Origin: Ganoderma boninense
Taxonomy: Eukaryota > Basidiomycota > Agaricomycetes > Polyporales > Polyporaceae
Direction: 5' to 3'
Assembly (NCBI GenBank): GCA_002900995.3
Contig: CM035306.1
Coordinates: 4,206,008 to 4,270,007, forward strand
Length of the DNA stretch: 64,000 nucleotides
Shown: positions 22,701 to 33,591 of the stretch, piece after piece
How the letters are laid out: each line of letters starts with the position of its first letter
How positions within the stretch are numbered: position 1 is the stretch's first letter
The notes under the pieces: generated by a model
Seen by the model: the letters and a program-made list of their open reading frames with translations, nothing else
What the model was told of the DNA's origin: nothing
Databases searched by the model: none
Position numbers and translations under genes: made by a program

Positions 22701-24245
22701 GCCGAGACGTGCAGATCAGTCAGAGCACTGGCACATAGACGCGACATAACGCATAACTGCACTTACCAATCACGTACGGCTCCGTGGCCGAATGGCACCG
22801 AAATGAGTGCTAGTCCATACTACGGATCCTCTGATTGCTGTTGGGTCCAGACGTGCAGTTATGGCCAGGTCGTTGGACGAAATTCTGAGGAAGACGGAAG
22901 GCAAGCTGGAGCCCAATGGCAGCGCTACCCCGAATATCGAGAGCGACTCATGGCACAGTGGGTGCGAAGCTTAAGTTCCAGCAAGAGCAACAGCCACGTT
23001 GGCTCGGCACGATCCTTCTGCGCGAACAGTCACGCGTTACTGGACGCGACACCACGCGTCTCGCCCGCGCCAAGACCCTCATTTGGCGCCACCAAAGACG
23101 TTTTCTGAGAGTGTAGAGCAGGTGTGTATCTAGAGCCGCGAACCGGACGCTTGGAGGGCGCTGAGGCGAATGGGACAGCTCCCCTGGTCGAGAATGATGC
23201 AAGGGCGCGGGCATCTCTTAACACCGCCTCGCTCGTGCATAATGTTGACGAAGCCTAGAGTAGGACACCATTGGGCACGCGTCGTTCGACTTGTCCACAG
23301 CTCGCGCGTTTGTCGAAGGATGGACGACGTCCGCATGGAGTTGCCAGCGAAAGTGGAGGAGTGGTGGGATGGAGATGGATCTTGGCCTGAACCTGGCCCT
23401 ATCGACGGGCGACCATGGTGGAACCAGTCGTTCACGCATCTTTGCGTTGGACTTCCCGGAGCTCGCTTCTCGGGGAGAAGGGAGGAAAGGAGTGCAATGG
23501 TCTCGACCGGCAAGGATGTCGAAGAGACAGAGGGATAGGCTGTTAATGAAGCATCAGCAAAACCGAAGACAGAGTTCTTGTCAAGAACACGCACACCGTG
23601 ACGACGCTGGACACAGGCGACGGAGGGCCTTGCTGGCGGCCGCTTCCAAGTTCTCCACAAAACCAGGGGACGTCTGCTCTGTGGGGATATCAATGACAGG
23701 GCCTCGATTGCGCCGCGGTCGGCTTGAACCAGAAGTGTTCAAAACCTTCCATGCCACTCCCATACAGTCGATGGCATGACGCGTCTCTGAGAGTCCCGTC
23801 GCACGACAAGACCACTGTCAGACCTGGTACGTAGCGCTTTTCCAGGGACGTGGACGGGATCTGACCTATGAAAAAGAAAAATGAACAGACCCTGGCTGGC
23901 AGTGGCCGGGGTGCATCACTTGAGTTCGAACAATCGACTCGTACCGTCCTCTTCAATGCCAATGCGCGGCACCGCCAGCTGCTTCTTGCTGCTGAGCCCG
24001 ATGACGATGAGCCCTGCAGGGAGAGTGAATTGAAGTGATATACGCAGACGCACACCCACGCATCATCACATGGAAGCTCGAGAAGGATCAACGGGTCTTG
24101 ACAAACGCTCCGGAAACAAGCACGACACGGACGCTCGCGAATGATGGTATGCGGTATGATATCATCCCCCGCCTGTAGAGCAGTATCAGAATCCAGCCAC
24201 TCGGACCGCCGGTAGGTGGCAAGCGGCAGGTGGCAGGTGGCGGCT
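19765..24245. other. Outer left arm; noncoding as far as visible
   Basis: Long frames occur on both strands and many recur in the right arm (about 60000-64000), but they recur in all frames equally and show no domain, so this reflects shared DNA rather than coding. Indels between the arms fall at any length. The part at 22900-23770 is longer in the left arm than its partner. Confidence 0.5.
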
Positions 24246-27012
24246 TCACTTCTTCTTGCCCCCACACTCCGCCTTGTGCTCGGCCCAGTGCAGCGTCTGG
24301 CACCCCGCGTCGCAGTATCTGGATAGAAGGGTTCACGCGCCACGGCGCGGCGTGCGATCAAACCGTGAGCGGCCGCACACACACTGACAGAAGATGCATA
24401 TACGCAGGACACACAGACGCACCTCGTCTTGGCGCACCCGCCGCACTTCCTCAGCACCGCGCTCGGGTTCCCGCACCACGAGCACCGATACAGCTCGTAC
24501 CCGCGCGTCCCCCTGTTCGTATTCGACAGAGCGTGCGCGCGCCGGGGCCGGTGAACGTGGTCGTGATCGTGGTCATGGTCATGGTCATGTTCATGATCCA
24601 GGTCGACGTTCTCGAGCCACGCCGCGAGCTCGTCCTCCGCCTGGGCCGCCGAGGGCCGCGCCTCGCTCTCCTCCACGAACCTGTCCTGCTCGTCGAAGCG
24701 CCGCACGAGGTCGCCCCACTCCGTCGCCCCATGCGCGTACAGCTCGAGGATCAGCTCCCGCGTCAGGTTCATCTGCGTCTTCCGGATGGGATAGGCCCAT
24801 CCAGGTCATGAAGTCGGCAGCGGTCTTGATCTTTCTGCGCGCGGGCTAGAAGCATCATCACCACCGGAGAAAACGGTCCCAGGGTAAGCGCAACAGTCCT
24901 CTCCGATGCTTGCAAGTGATCCGTTCAGAAGCTCACTCACATCGAGCTCCCGCAGGTCCGCGCTCAGCTCCGGGCCCCGCACCACGACCGTCAGGAGCAC
25001 GTACCACCCGAGCATGCCCAGCATGTGCCGCGTGTCGGGCGGCGCCTCCGCGATGAACGTCTTCGCGTCCTCCCACGCCGACACGAGGAACGCCGCGCCC
25101 TCCGCCCGCGCCTGCGCGTCCTCGTCCCGCGCCTCCTGCAGTACCCGCAGGCCCTCGCGAGCCGCGTGCCCCGTCGCGCGCCACAGCATCTGGCAGCGGA
25201 GGAACGGCGTCAGCGCGGGGCACCGCAGGCCCTTCTTCACCGCGCGCAGGCCCACGGCCGCGTCCGCGCCCATGCTCTCGATGTAGTACGCGTACGCGAG
25301 CCGCGGGTTCCGCCGCTGCGCTGCCCGCGCGAGCGTGAGAGCTTCGGGCAGGCGCTGCCGCATGTTGAGGAACTTGAGCTCGACGACGTCCGCCGCGTCG
25401 AGGTCGGCCGGGTTCCCGTTCGCGTGCTGCCGGAGCGCGGTGGCGCACAGGGGCAGCGCGTCCGTCCAGCGCACGAAGGGCAGCCCCTGGATGCTCATGA
25501 GCCGCCCGTCCTCGGTCTGGAAGCCACCCTCGGAGACGGAGAACTCGGTGCGGAGGATGATGCCTGCGAGCTTCTTTCCGAGCGCATACAGGTCGCGGTC
25601 CTGCGCGGCCTGCATCATCGCTTTTTGGTAGTCGACGGAGACGGCGGTGCTGACGAACGCCTCGCTCTTGTCGATGCCGTAGTCGTACAGCACGTCGAGG
25701 AGGTGGTCCGGGGGCCCTCGCGACACGGCTGCCATCATGCGAGAAGGGTCGAATTGCTGGGCTTCCTGCTCGCACTCTGATATGGGGAAGCGGATGATCC
25801 CGCCCATGGCCGTCGCCCGCATGTTGATGTTGTTGCTCCGGAGGAAGGCCGCGAGGAGGGTCATGAGCCCGGGGACGGCCTTGCACTCCTTCGGGCAGTG
25901 CTGCGTCGCGGCACAGAGGAGGCCGAAGCCGTGTGTGAAGAGCTCGTGTGAGATGATGGGCTGCCGGAAGACGTCGACGGTGGTCTGCAGGACGGACTGA
26001 ATGACGATGTCCTTCAAGTCAACGATGCGGGGTTTGTGTTCACAGGCTACGAAGGCCTCTGTCGCATGGTCCAGGGTGATAATGGCTAGCTCGGCAACCT
26101 TGGGATCGTCTGGGTGGTCGTGGATGGCCTTGACGAGGGTCCTGTTCCGCCTCGCGATGGCTTGCCGTGCCTCCAACCCTCCGTGATGGCTGACCATTGT
26201 TAGCGCGTTGAGCGCGAGGTGGAGTGTCGACTCAAACTCCAGGAGCGGCATCACTTTATCAAGCAGACCTAGTGCAGAACCAGCGCGTCAGGTTTCTATG
26301 GCGCATATATGAGGTAGACAGCTATGAAAATTCGGCGGGACTTGAGAGAACGATTCGGGAGGGGAACCGGGAGAAACGTTTCACGCCAAATTGTCGGTAC
26401 TACTCCGGAGAAGCCCCAGCCCTCCGAATCGCAAGTCCCTTCCCTAAGGCTCATCCGGAACTCAGGATTGAGGACGGAGTCATGTAGACTCTGTCTCTCG
26501 AGTTTGCAACGATCAGAGGACATATAGATTTCTACAGAGATTCGCCAACAGCGAATCTCCTCAGAATCTGTCAGAGAATCCTGACGCAAAGCGGCACAAT
26601 TCGACTACCGTCCAGCGAGACGATAACGCACCTCTATCGAACAGCTTGTCCCTGAGAAGTGCGTCGGCACACATCTTGGCCATGATACCGACGACGCCAC
26701 CCATGACCTTCTCGTTGCCTCTCCTCCTTGCGGAGCTGTACGCGCCATCGAGCTTTCTGTAGATCTCGTTGAAATGCGCATGTGCCTTCTTCAGGCCGTG
26801 TCTCGTGGTGAAGTCTGTGCAGCCGATCGTCAGCGATAAGGCGACACCGTTTTCAACCCGCGAACAGACACACCATGCAATTTGAGGAAGTCGCTCAAGT
26901 GGTTTATGACATACAAGCACGTCGAGGAGTCGTTGATGTCGTCGAAGACTGCGTTGGGGATCATGTAGGACTCGCCTACCGCGGCGCCTGGCCCTTGGCG
27001 TGTTCTAGTAAT
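24246..27012 (-). CDS. MYND zinc-finger protein, five exons, with 1-base frameshift and altered start (left copy)
   Basis: On the minus strand exons are 27012-26874, 26814-26632, 26268-24941, 24845-24423 and 24318-24246, with GT-AG borders. The body is a long helical region (LEFESTLHLALNALTMV, LLCAATQHCPKECKAVPGL, LNMRQRLPEALTLARAAQRR), perhaps TPR/ARM-like. Then follow an Asp/His repeat (HEHDHDHDHDHDHVH) and a C-terminal MYND finger: CSWCGNPSAVLRKCGGC, then YCDAGCQTLHWAEHKAEC, with all Cys/His ligands present. MYND fingers bind proline-rich partners. Two lesions stand out. The start matching the right copy is ATT instead of ATG (27012-27010), though an in-frame ATG follows at 26964. Exon 4 has an extra C in GGGCCTATCCC (right copy GGGCTATCCC), which shifts the frame before the finger. 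Either a recent pseudogene or a sequence error. Confidence 0.75.
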
Positions 27013-27584
27013 GGTGGTGGTTGGGGATGAAGAATGCGCAAAGAAGGAAGACGGACAAACTTGAGTTCTGCGACAGACACCGTGTCCTGGACTTGTTGGG
27101 ACCCGCCATAGATCTCATCTCAATCGACTTGGGAGAAGAGGCGAAACGAACAGGCGGAGGAGCGAGGATACTTGGAGAAATTGCTGAAAACATCGACTAA
27201 TGTTGAACATATGTTTTGCGGTTGCGAGGATGGTGGTCTGTTTCTGTGGAGATGGTCAACTCCGCGGGTAGTTTTGTCTCATCGCGCAGTGGCACCGACA
27301 CTACGAGACTGTCCAAGCATTGTCACAGTATAGAGATGACTCACTATCCGTTATGCCTCATTATCCGTCATGCCGTCACTGTTCATAAACGTTGAAGCAT
27401 CATTAATCTCAATGTATGAGGGTGTATGATAGAGGGAGGATTGAGAACGGATTGAAGCATTGGACAGTTGAGTGTGGGCGCCTGATTGAGGCACGGCCAA
27501 AAGTCGCACGGTCTTCCGAGTAACTCGGTTCTTCTCTGAGCTCATCTTTTTCTGCCACTCTCTTGCGGGTTTCCCTGCTCACAT
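27013..27584. other. Intergenic, upstream of the MYND gene (left arm)
   Basis: Matches 56697-57249 of the right arm. It is less GC-rich than the flanks and should hold the promoter of the MYND gene on the minus strand. No gene seen. Confidence 0.5.
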
Positions 27585-29037
27585 TGTCATTGTGAAGCTC
27601 ACGATGATCGCACATTAGACCGGCCTTGTGCTTTATTCAGCAACAACCCAACCGCCCCTCCCCTGCTGAACCATCCGTGTCACAGTCTCTTGGACTTGAA
27701 GTGGCGGGGCAGGTGAGTACTAGTAACTTGAACGCGAACGTTTCAAGGTTCTGATAGCCTTGCACTTCAGCATGCCCATAGGAGGGTGATAATATAAGTA
27801 CGTCCGGCTTGACAAGCTGAGACGCGATCGCGATATACCGGTGGTAAATTCCCATGCCACACCTCTCCAGAGTGATCGCTCCATACTGCGCTCACCTAGA
27901 GTTTTTCCCTGGGATTTCTAGGTATCGCATTTGGCACCGTCTCAATGCTCACAAGACTGAATTTCAACTCAGGCTATAAGATCAAAGACGAAGAATGCCA
28001 AGTATCATTCGAGTCAAGGCCCCAGTGGCGCACGCTCGGCTTACCTTCAAGGCGTGACCACTTCCCCCGAAATGGTGCGTTCCAAGCCAGCTGGTCGTCT
28101 CTCGAGTTTATGATCAACGTAGCATCTCTGGGCGGTATGTATAATGTCAGGCCAATAACACGTATCGGGATATAGGTAGTGTACTCCTCGGTTTCATCCT
28201 CCCTAGTCATCCTCACCAATACGCCGCCAGAGATGTCATTAAATAACTTCAATCGTTCACCCAACCTTTTGCGCGAGGAACGACCTCTCATTCTGGGTGC
28301 GGTATCAACCTGGGGCCAACCACCACGGTATCCCCCAACCGCTTCTCAAGTCCTCAAACGTCGAGCACAGATCTCGATGTTTGCGTCTGACTGTTAAGAG
28401 TGCATATCTGTTAAATGTTACGCTTGCTGTGAGTGCACATTACCTTGTGTTCTGAAACTCGGACGCAAACACATGGCGGCATCACGATGTACTGAGTTGT
28501 TTTAGCGAGCTGTCGAGGAGATCACAGCTGTTGATACTCAGTAACACAACTGTGATCCCTCTTCTCTTTGATCGTGAACGTTAGCGTTACCCAGAGATAG
28601 AAGCTCAGTATAGCTTGGTCTTAGTAGGAGTGGACACATTGACAGTACTCTAGCTGTTGCGATCTCTGATAAAGCTTTGTTGAATCCCAGGGCTCATTGC
28701 TGCTTCACTGTGTTGTCGAGAGTGTCCTCGACATGGGTTGTTTGACATTGTCTCAGGCTTTGCAGTCTTGCGCAATGGTAGCCAATGCTGCCGCTGTGGC
28801 AGCGACATTGGCCATAGCTGTTGTTGTGTATGTTCCACCCATATTTAGGATAAGTTAGCCTTGCTACGGATCTCTCAGGTCCAATGCGAACCTGGATGCG
28901 GGCGTAGAAGTGTTGCCCCAAATCTATTTGTTCATTTTGTCATTGTGTATTTGCTATTGGCATGATGGTCAAAATTTGCATCGTAATGCCAGGCATAGAG
29001 TTGTGTGTGCATTCAACGCCCATCATTGTATTGTATC
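27585..29037. other. Left-arm-only segment of about 1.45 kb, with a possible gene on the minus strand
   Basis: The right arm joins the two flanks directly (CTGCTCACAT followed by GTGTGTTTTCCC near 56697). Inside, the minus strand has two open pieces that read like protein, about 28291-27974 (IPIRVIGLTLYIPPRDATLI, then LAWNAPFRGKW) and 27855-27637 (YHRYIAIASQLVKPDVLIL, then GYQNLETFAFKLLVL). They may be exons of one unknown gene; no family was recognised and no intron set was proven. No terminal repeats or target-site duplication were found, so a deletion in the right arm is as likely as an insertion here. Confidence 0.45.
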
Positions 29038-29135
29038 GTGTTTTCCCTTTTACAATGTCATACATGATAGAGTTAGACTGGGAGCCTTCATTACGGCAGT
29101 TCACTTGTTACAAACATCCTTATCTTCCCCATTCC

Positions 29136-30747
29136 TCACTCCGAAACTTCCATGTCAGACTCAGAACCAGCTACCCTATTCCCTTCATTACTGTCAATTG
29201 CATTACGACCAATATTGCCAGTGGCATGATCAGCGGGACGACGGGGCATAGGACTTGGTGATGTCCATCCATCACTGGCATAAGACTTGCCACTTATTCT
29301 ACCTTGCTGTCGCTGGGCCTCGGGACTTGAACTCAAATCACGAAGTGGAGATCCAAAGAGTTCTGAGCTATTTTCGGAGGATGATAGGTCTCCAGCGTCA
29401 CTCTCGGTAAGCCTGTTAAGATGGTCATTCACATAAATAAATATGAGAAGGATAGATAGAAAACGGACATACCTTCGACCCCTAGCATGTGAGGCAAATG
29501 GTGACGGTGCCACAGACATGCTCACGTCCGCATTTCTGCTGGAATCTATATCCATGTGGCTGCTGTTTTCTTCTATGTCAAAATCTGGATCTTCTTTTTC
29601 TTGCTGACGTTCTACAGCTTCCAATTCTCTCTTGTATGGAGACGATAGTTCCTTCACTGCGTCAATAGCTTCTTTGAGTGCAGTGGGTATATTCTGCTTT
29701 GCAAGAAGTATTTCTTCATTTCCTTTTGCCTAGACAATGTGGTTAGCTAGTAGCTATGACTGGGATGAAACACCTAACAATATTGTCCTCATTTGCGGCA
29801 CCTTGCTCAGCAAGAGCAGTGAACCATGATTTTTGGAGCAGGGGTCCATTTTCCCATTCAGTCGCCATCTGAAGGGCCCTTGCAAACTGGGCAGTGAGGT
29901 GCCTCGTGTTGACATCAATATACCTCTCGCAGAAGTACATTGTTTCATGGTCAAGTCCTACTATTTCTTCCTTGGCCACAAGTTCATCATGGGCTCCCTC
30001 GAGGAAGGAGTTGACACCAACATCCTCGCTGCCTTCTGGAAATAGGGACACAGGTGAAATGGTCCTTGCAGTGTCTGGGTCTTGGGGTGGTTGACGGAAA
30101 ATGATGAGGTAGAAGTAAAAGCCGGTTATAAAGAACACGGGGATAGATGTGCCAGCTGGCCGTAGATGCAGAGCACGAGAGGCTTGTTCGCAGATCTGGT
30201 GGTACCACATTCGAAACTTGTTGTCTGCCTGTTCCATCTGCAGAGTTGGGCTGTTGAGCACCATGTTAAGGCTTGACGAGGGAGTACTTGGTAGGTCCGA
30301 ACTCCTGTTGGAGTCTCTCCTATTGAAATGGCATGGGCCAGCTTTCAGCTCAAAGATAGTAATGGGATCTAAGGAGTAATTGTTGAATGCATATTGGATC
30401 CGGACTGTAGAGATGTCGGCAACACGTTTGCCTCTTTGTGCCACGGCCTTCAATACGTGCTGAGGACCACATAGGATATCATCATCTGCAACAATAAGTA
30501 ATTATACACATTTTGTTAGTCTATCTCATCCAGTGTTGTTTTGTTATCACGTACTCGAACTTGAAATGATGCTTTGAATAAGTGCAAAAAGCATGTAGTA
30601 CAGCGATTCATTGTCTGGTTCTTTGTATAAGATTTCGGCCATGGCAGCAAACTTCACATTTATGCTCTGCCTTGAGACCTGGATGTCTGGAGGTGTGTCA
30701 GTCATGATAGTAGTCGAATGAGTGGAGGATTCTGGGGAGTGGGACAC
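29136..30747 (-). CDS. Uncharacterised protein with PD-(D/E)XK nuclease-like motif, four exons (left copy)
   Basis: Exons 30747-30555, 30485-29779, 29729-29473 and 29412-29136 join in phase into 477 residues. In exon 2 the motif RVADIST (Asp88) is followed 22 residues later by PITIFELKAGP (Glu110-x-Lys112). The right copy reads RIPDIST at the first site, giving the full P-D...E-x-K signature of the PD-(D/E)XK nuclease fold. Farther on come IPVFFITGFYFYLIIFRQPPQD and an acidic, Ser-rich tail (SSSENSSELFGSPLRDLSSS). Nuclease activity is inferred only; the Pro-to-Ala change at 87 spares the acidic residues. The gene is less GC-rich than its neighbours. It stands head-to-head with the small gene at 31584. 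I know no named family for the whole protein. Confidence 0.7.
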
Positions 30748-30817
30748 GAGATGTTGAGAAGTTGCACGCCGGGGAAGAGATTGGTGATGGGCTACTATAG
30801 TACGTCTTCAGGTTTCC

Positions 30818-30823
30818 TTTATA
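30818..30823 (-). promoter_or_regulatory. TATA box of the PD-(D/E)XK-like gene
   Basis: TATAAA on the minus strand (within GGGATATAAAGG) lies about 70 bases upstream of the ATG at 30747. The right copy has TATAATAG at the corresponding place (about 54733). Confidence 0.5.
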
Positions 30824-31435
30824 TCCCTAGCGTAGCTAGGAATCGAATTTCATCATTAATGCATCAGTGACTGACTTGGCCCTACCGAGGCGATTGTGAT
30901 GCTTGTTGTGATTAGATGAGATTGTCGGACATAGGCTCGCTCACCATGATTCAGCAGAAATCAGTCCCAGAGTGGCGCGAGGCACAGTGTAATGATCGTA
31001 GCACTCGCCACATACCACTGGAAGGCGACTGATGGTGTTATGTGCCACTGAATGGACATGCCCAGACTCGCCGTTGGTGAGTACTAGTAGTATAAACAAG
31101 TCATTTATCACGAAGCACCGAGAACACTGTTTTTGGATGTGGCGCGCCGTTTCGGATTTGAATCTCGAGAGGCGTACTAGGGGCGACTCGCGAGTGCTCG
31201 ACTCGTGGAAGGGGCGTTTTAGAATATGTATGGCTCGCCACCGCTTCCAATCAGACGCCTGTATTTTCTAGTGTGCGGCGTGAATATCGAGGCGTGCATC
31301 CGCCGACCTAAAGCATCGCCAGTAAGTAGTCTGAGGTCATGCCAGTGACGCCGCGCGTGACGTAATGTTCAGCAGGCCATGAGGCGCGCTATTGTTTTCG
31401 GCGCGGGATTCACAAACAAACAACAGCTGGATAGG
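30824..31435. other. Shared head-to-head intergenic region (left arm)
   Basis: This lies between the divergent promoters of the nuclease-like gene and the small gene. It is collinear with about 54123-54732 of the right arm but clearly more divergent than the kinase region. No frame of interest. Confidence 0.5.
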
Positions 31436-31443
31436 TATTTAAA
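31436..31443 (+). promoter_or_regulatory. TATA-like element of the small divergent gene (left)
   Basis: TATTTAAA about 148 bases before the ATG at 31584. The same motif (TTTAAATA on the plus strand, 54115-54122) precedes the right-arm copy. Confidence 0.5.
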
Positions 31444-31583
31444 CGGCCCAGCCTTCAAGTTAGCTAACACGTAGTACACGTAGACCCCAAGGTTCAAGAC
31501 CGGGATCAATACCTCTATCCCCGTCGGCCCTCATCTATTGTCGCAACTTCGGATTCTTAGCGCAACGTCAGTTCGCATTCAGA

Positions 31584-32381
31584 ATGGCCGACGAGGAACC
31601 TACTACGCCCCGTGCCCATAGTAGCAGGCTCCCAACTCAAGCCAGCTGTGGGCAACAATCACAGAATGTCATTGGGGTCCCTCATGACTTGGATTCAATA
31701 GCCGAATTTCGAGAAGGGGTACGTCCTCCAGCTCAGAGCACGCAAAATGGGGCCATCATCATGACTTACTGTAACATTCGTGATCAGAGGTGCAGGGAAT
31801 ACGCGGCGCAACTGCACCCATTAGCCGATCGAGACCTCCCGTCCGCTCTGCGCGGCAACCCTGCATACCTCCTCCATTACGGATTCGAATGCGCCCGGCC
31901 GCGTTATCAAGGCGACCCCTCTGTAACGGACGTCAATGCCCGCGCCGCGAAGATTCTACGCGCGATGAGGGAAAAAATCAAGAGAGTCAACAGGGCGATC
32001 ACTGGCAACCCCGAGGCGAACTGGACGTGGCCTTTGCAACGGGCTCTCGCCCTCGCCGATGCAGCCCGTCCGACAGACATCGTCGTCTTTGCCCTGTATT
32101 CGAGCGACGCCCGGAGTCCCCCGCACTACTCGGACGCTGACATCGAACGGATCCTCGGGGAGCTTCGCAAGGAGTTTGAGACGGTCGAGGGACCGATGTG
32201 GCACTGGGACGACGACCGACATGGCGCAGAGTGAGTGTCGTTCGTTCTTCATTTTGTGATGTGGTGATCGTCACGAAACTCATACTCGATTTATAGAACT
32301 TACAGGTTTCAACCTTTCGACAAAGTCTACCCTTGTCACCCGCTCGCGGCGAGCTCGCAGAGCTTGCAAAAAACCGTCTAG
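31584..32381 (+). CDS. Small fast-diverging protein of unknown function, three exons (left copy)
   Basis: Exons 31584-31718, 31788-32230 and 32306-32381 give 217 residues. The first intron has a length divisible by three and no stop, so it could be misread as coding. The third exon is supported because both arms keep its frame and its end (SLQKTV, then TAG), whereas reading through the GTGAGT donor would stop at once. Conserved blocks are MADEEPTTPR, then LRGNPAYLLHYGFECA, and ELRKEFETVEGPMWHWD near the C-terminus; the helical middle (about residues 85-130) differs strongly from the right copy. No domain, signal peptide or membrane segment is seen. It faces the PD-(D/E)XK-like gene across a shared promoter region, so co-expression is plausible. 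Confidence 0.7.
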
Positions 32382-32639
32382 TACGCACTCGGAGATGATG
32401 AGATGTCTGGAAGGGAATGGTCCATACTTGATATGAATCGAATCATGTTACTAGTACACAAGCGAAATTGAGATACACGAATTGAATTCATGTTCAATCT
32501 GCCCTAGCGAAATAGGTTCGAAGACGAGCGGTTGGACTACTCACGTTCGAAGCTCCTCAGAACGCCACCTGAATACTAGCGCAAAGCGGGGCAGCTTAAG
32601 ACGAGGATGCCTCCGGAATACGAGACCAGGAATCACTTC

Positions 32640-33240
32640 GTCCTCAACAGACACAGAGCCTCCAACGAGAATTCAATAACCAGGTAAAGGGCCCCAGCGG
32701 CGTCCGCACTCAAAATCTGGACGTAGTAGGCGTGCACAACCCCAGGCCTCCGCCGTTGCGCCGCGCATGTCGAGGAACTTGAGTAGTACTTCAGTTCGAT
32801 GAGGTCTGCCCTGCCAGAGTCGTCCTTGTCCTGAGTCCCATTGGCGCGCTCGCGGTGGGCGGCGGACCACAAGGCGAACGCGTCCTTCCAAGTCAGTGCC
32901 CGGAGACCCATCATCCGCCTGCCCGTGTGCAGTCCAGAAGCCGCGCTTTTCAACTCGATGCGGAGGATGGTGCCTACGAGCTTGTTTCCCAACGCGTAGA
33001 GATCGTGGTCCTGCGCGGTATGCATCCTCTCCACCTGGCGGTCGATGAGTTGACGGTGCTGGCGAGCTCCTCATTCTTGTTGATGCTGTCGTCGTAGATC
33101 ATGTCGAGGAGGTGGTGGGGCCCGCGCGAGATCTGGCCCGCACGCGAGTATAGGTCGAACAGCTGGGAATCGCGCTCGCGCTCCGGAAATGTTTGTACCT
33201 AACCATAGACGTCGCGCGTATGATGATGACGTTGCTCTGG
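32640..33240 (-). pseudogene. Fragment of a decayed MYND-protein paralogue (left copy)
   Basis: On the minus strand the frames around 33034-32640 read DHDLYALGNKLVGTILRIEL, then LTWKDAFALWSAAHRE, then ADLIELKYYSSSSTCA, then HAYYVQILSADAAGAL. These match the body of the MYND gene at 24246 (DLYALGKKLAGIILRTEF; VRWTDALPLCATALRQ; YYIESMGADAAVGL) but with frameshifts. The copy stops after this block: the part that follows in the right arm (about 51920-52890), including the degraded MYND end, is missing here. Confidence 0.7.
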
Positions 33241-33591
33241 TGGAACGGGGAGAAGAGCACTGTCCGGTCAGGGAGGTCGTCCATTCGGTCTGGAGGTCAG
33301 AGTACATTACTAGTACTCAATCGTCGCAACGGATAGAGAGAAAGCAGCGCACTAGTCCTCGTTTTGTCCACGTTCTTCAGCCGCTGTTGTCTCGTCGAGG
33401 GTGACTATGGTCGGTGTTTGCCAAAGCGAGCCGGGAGGATGTAAAGGGTGTGGACGTGGACAAGGACATGGGGCGCCTGTTTCTGGTGGTTGTGGCGGCA
33501 CTGAAGATATCATCTCACGGTTCCAACTTCAAACCACGACGTCGTTTCTTCCTCCATCTCTCAGGTGTCCCGAATCACCACCCCGATCGTA
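33241..33591. other. Region upstream of the first kinase-like gene (left arm)
   Basis: Matches the right arm just above 51019. It should contain the promoter or a 5' leader exon of the kinase gene. An AG acceptor directly before GTGTCCCGAATCACC (about 33564) suggests a 5' exon that I cannot place. Confidence 0.4.

Noticed and set aside
22780..22860. Possible tRNA (TGGCCGAATGGCA resembles an A box)
   Set aside because: No matching B box (GGTTCGANTCC) or cloverleaf follows at the right distance.
23549..23562. CATCAGCAAAACC as a third copy of the transposon end
   Set aside because: The match ends after 13 bases, and no opposite end or TA flank is visible.
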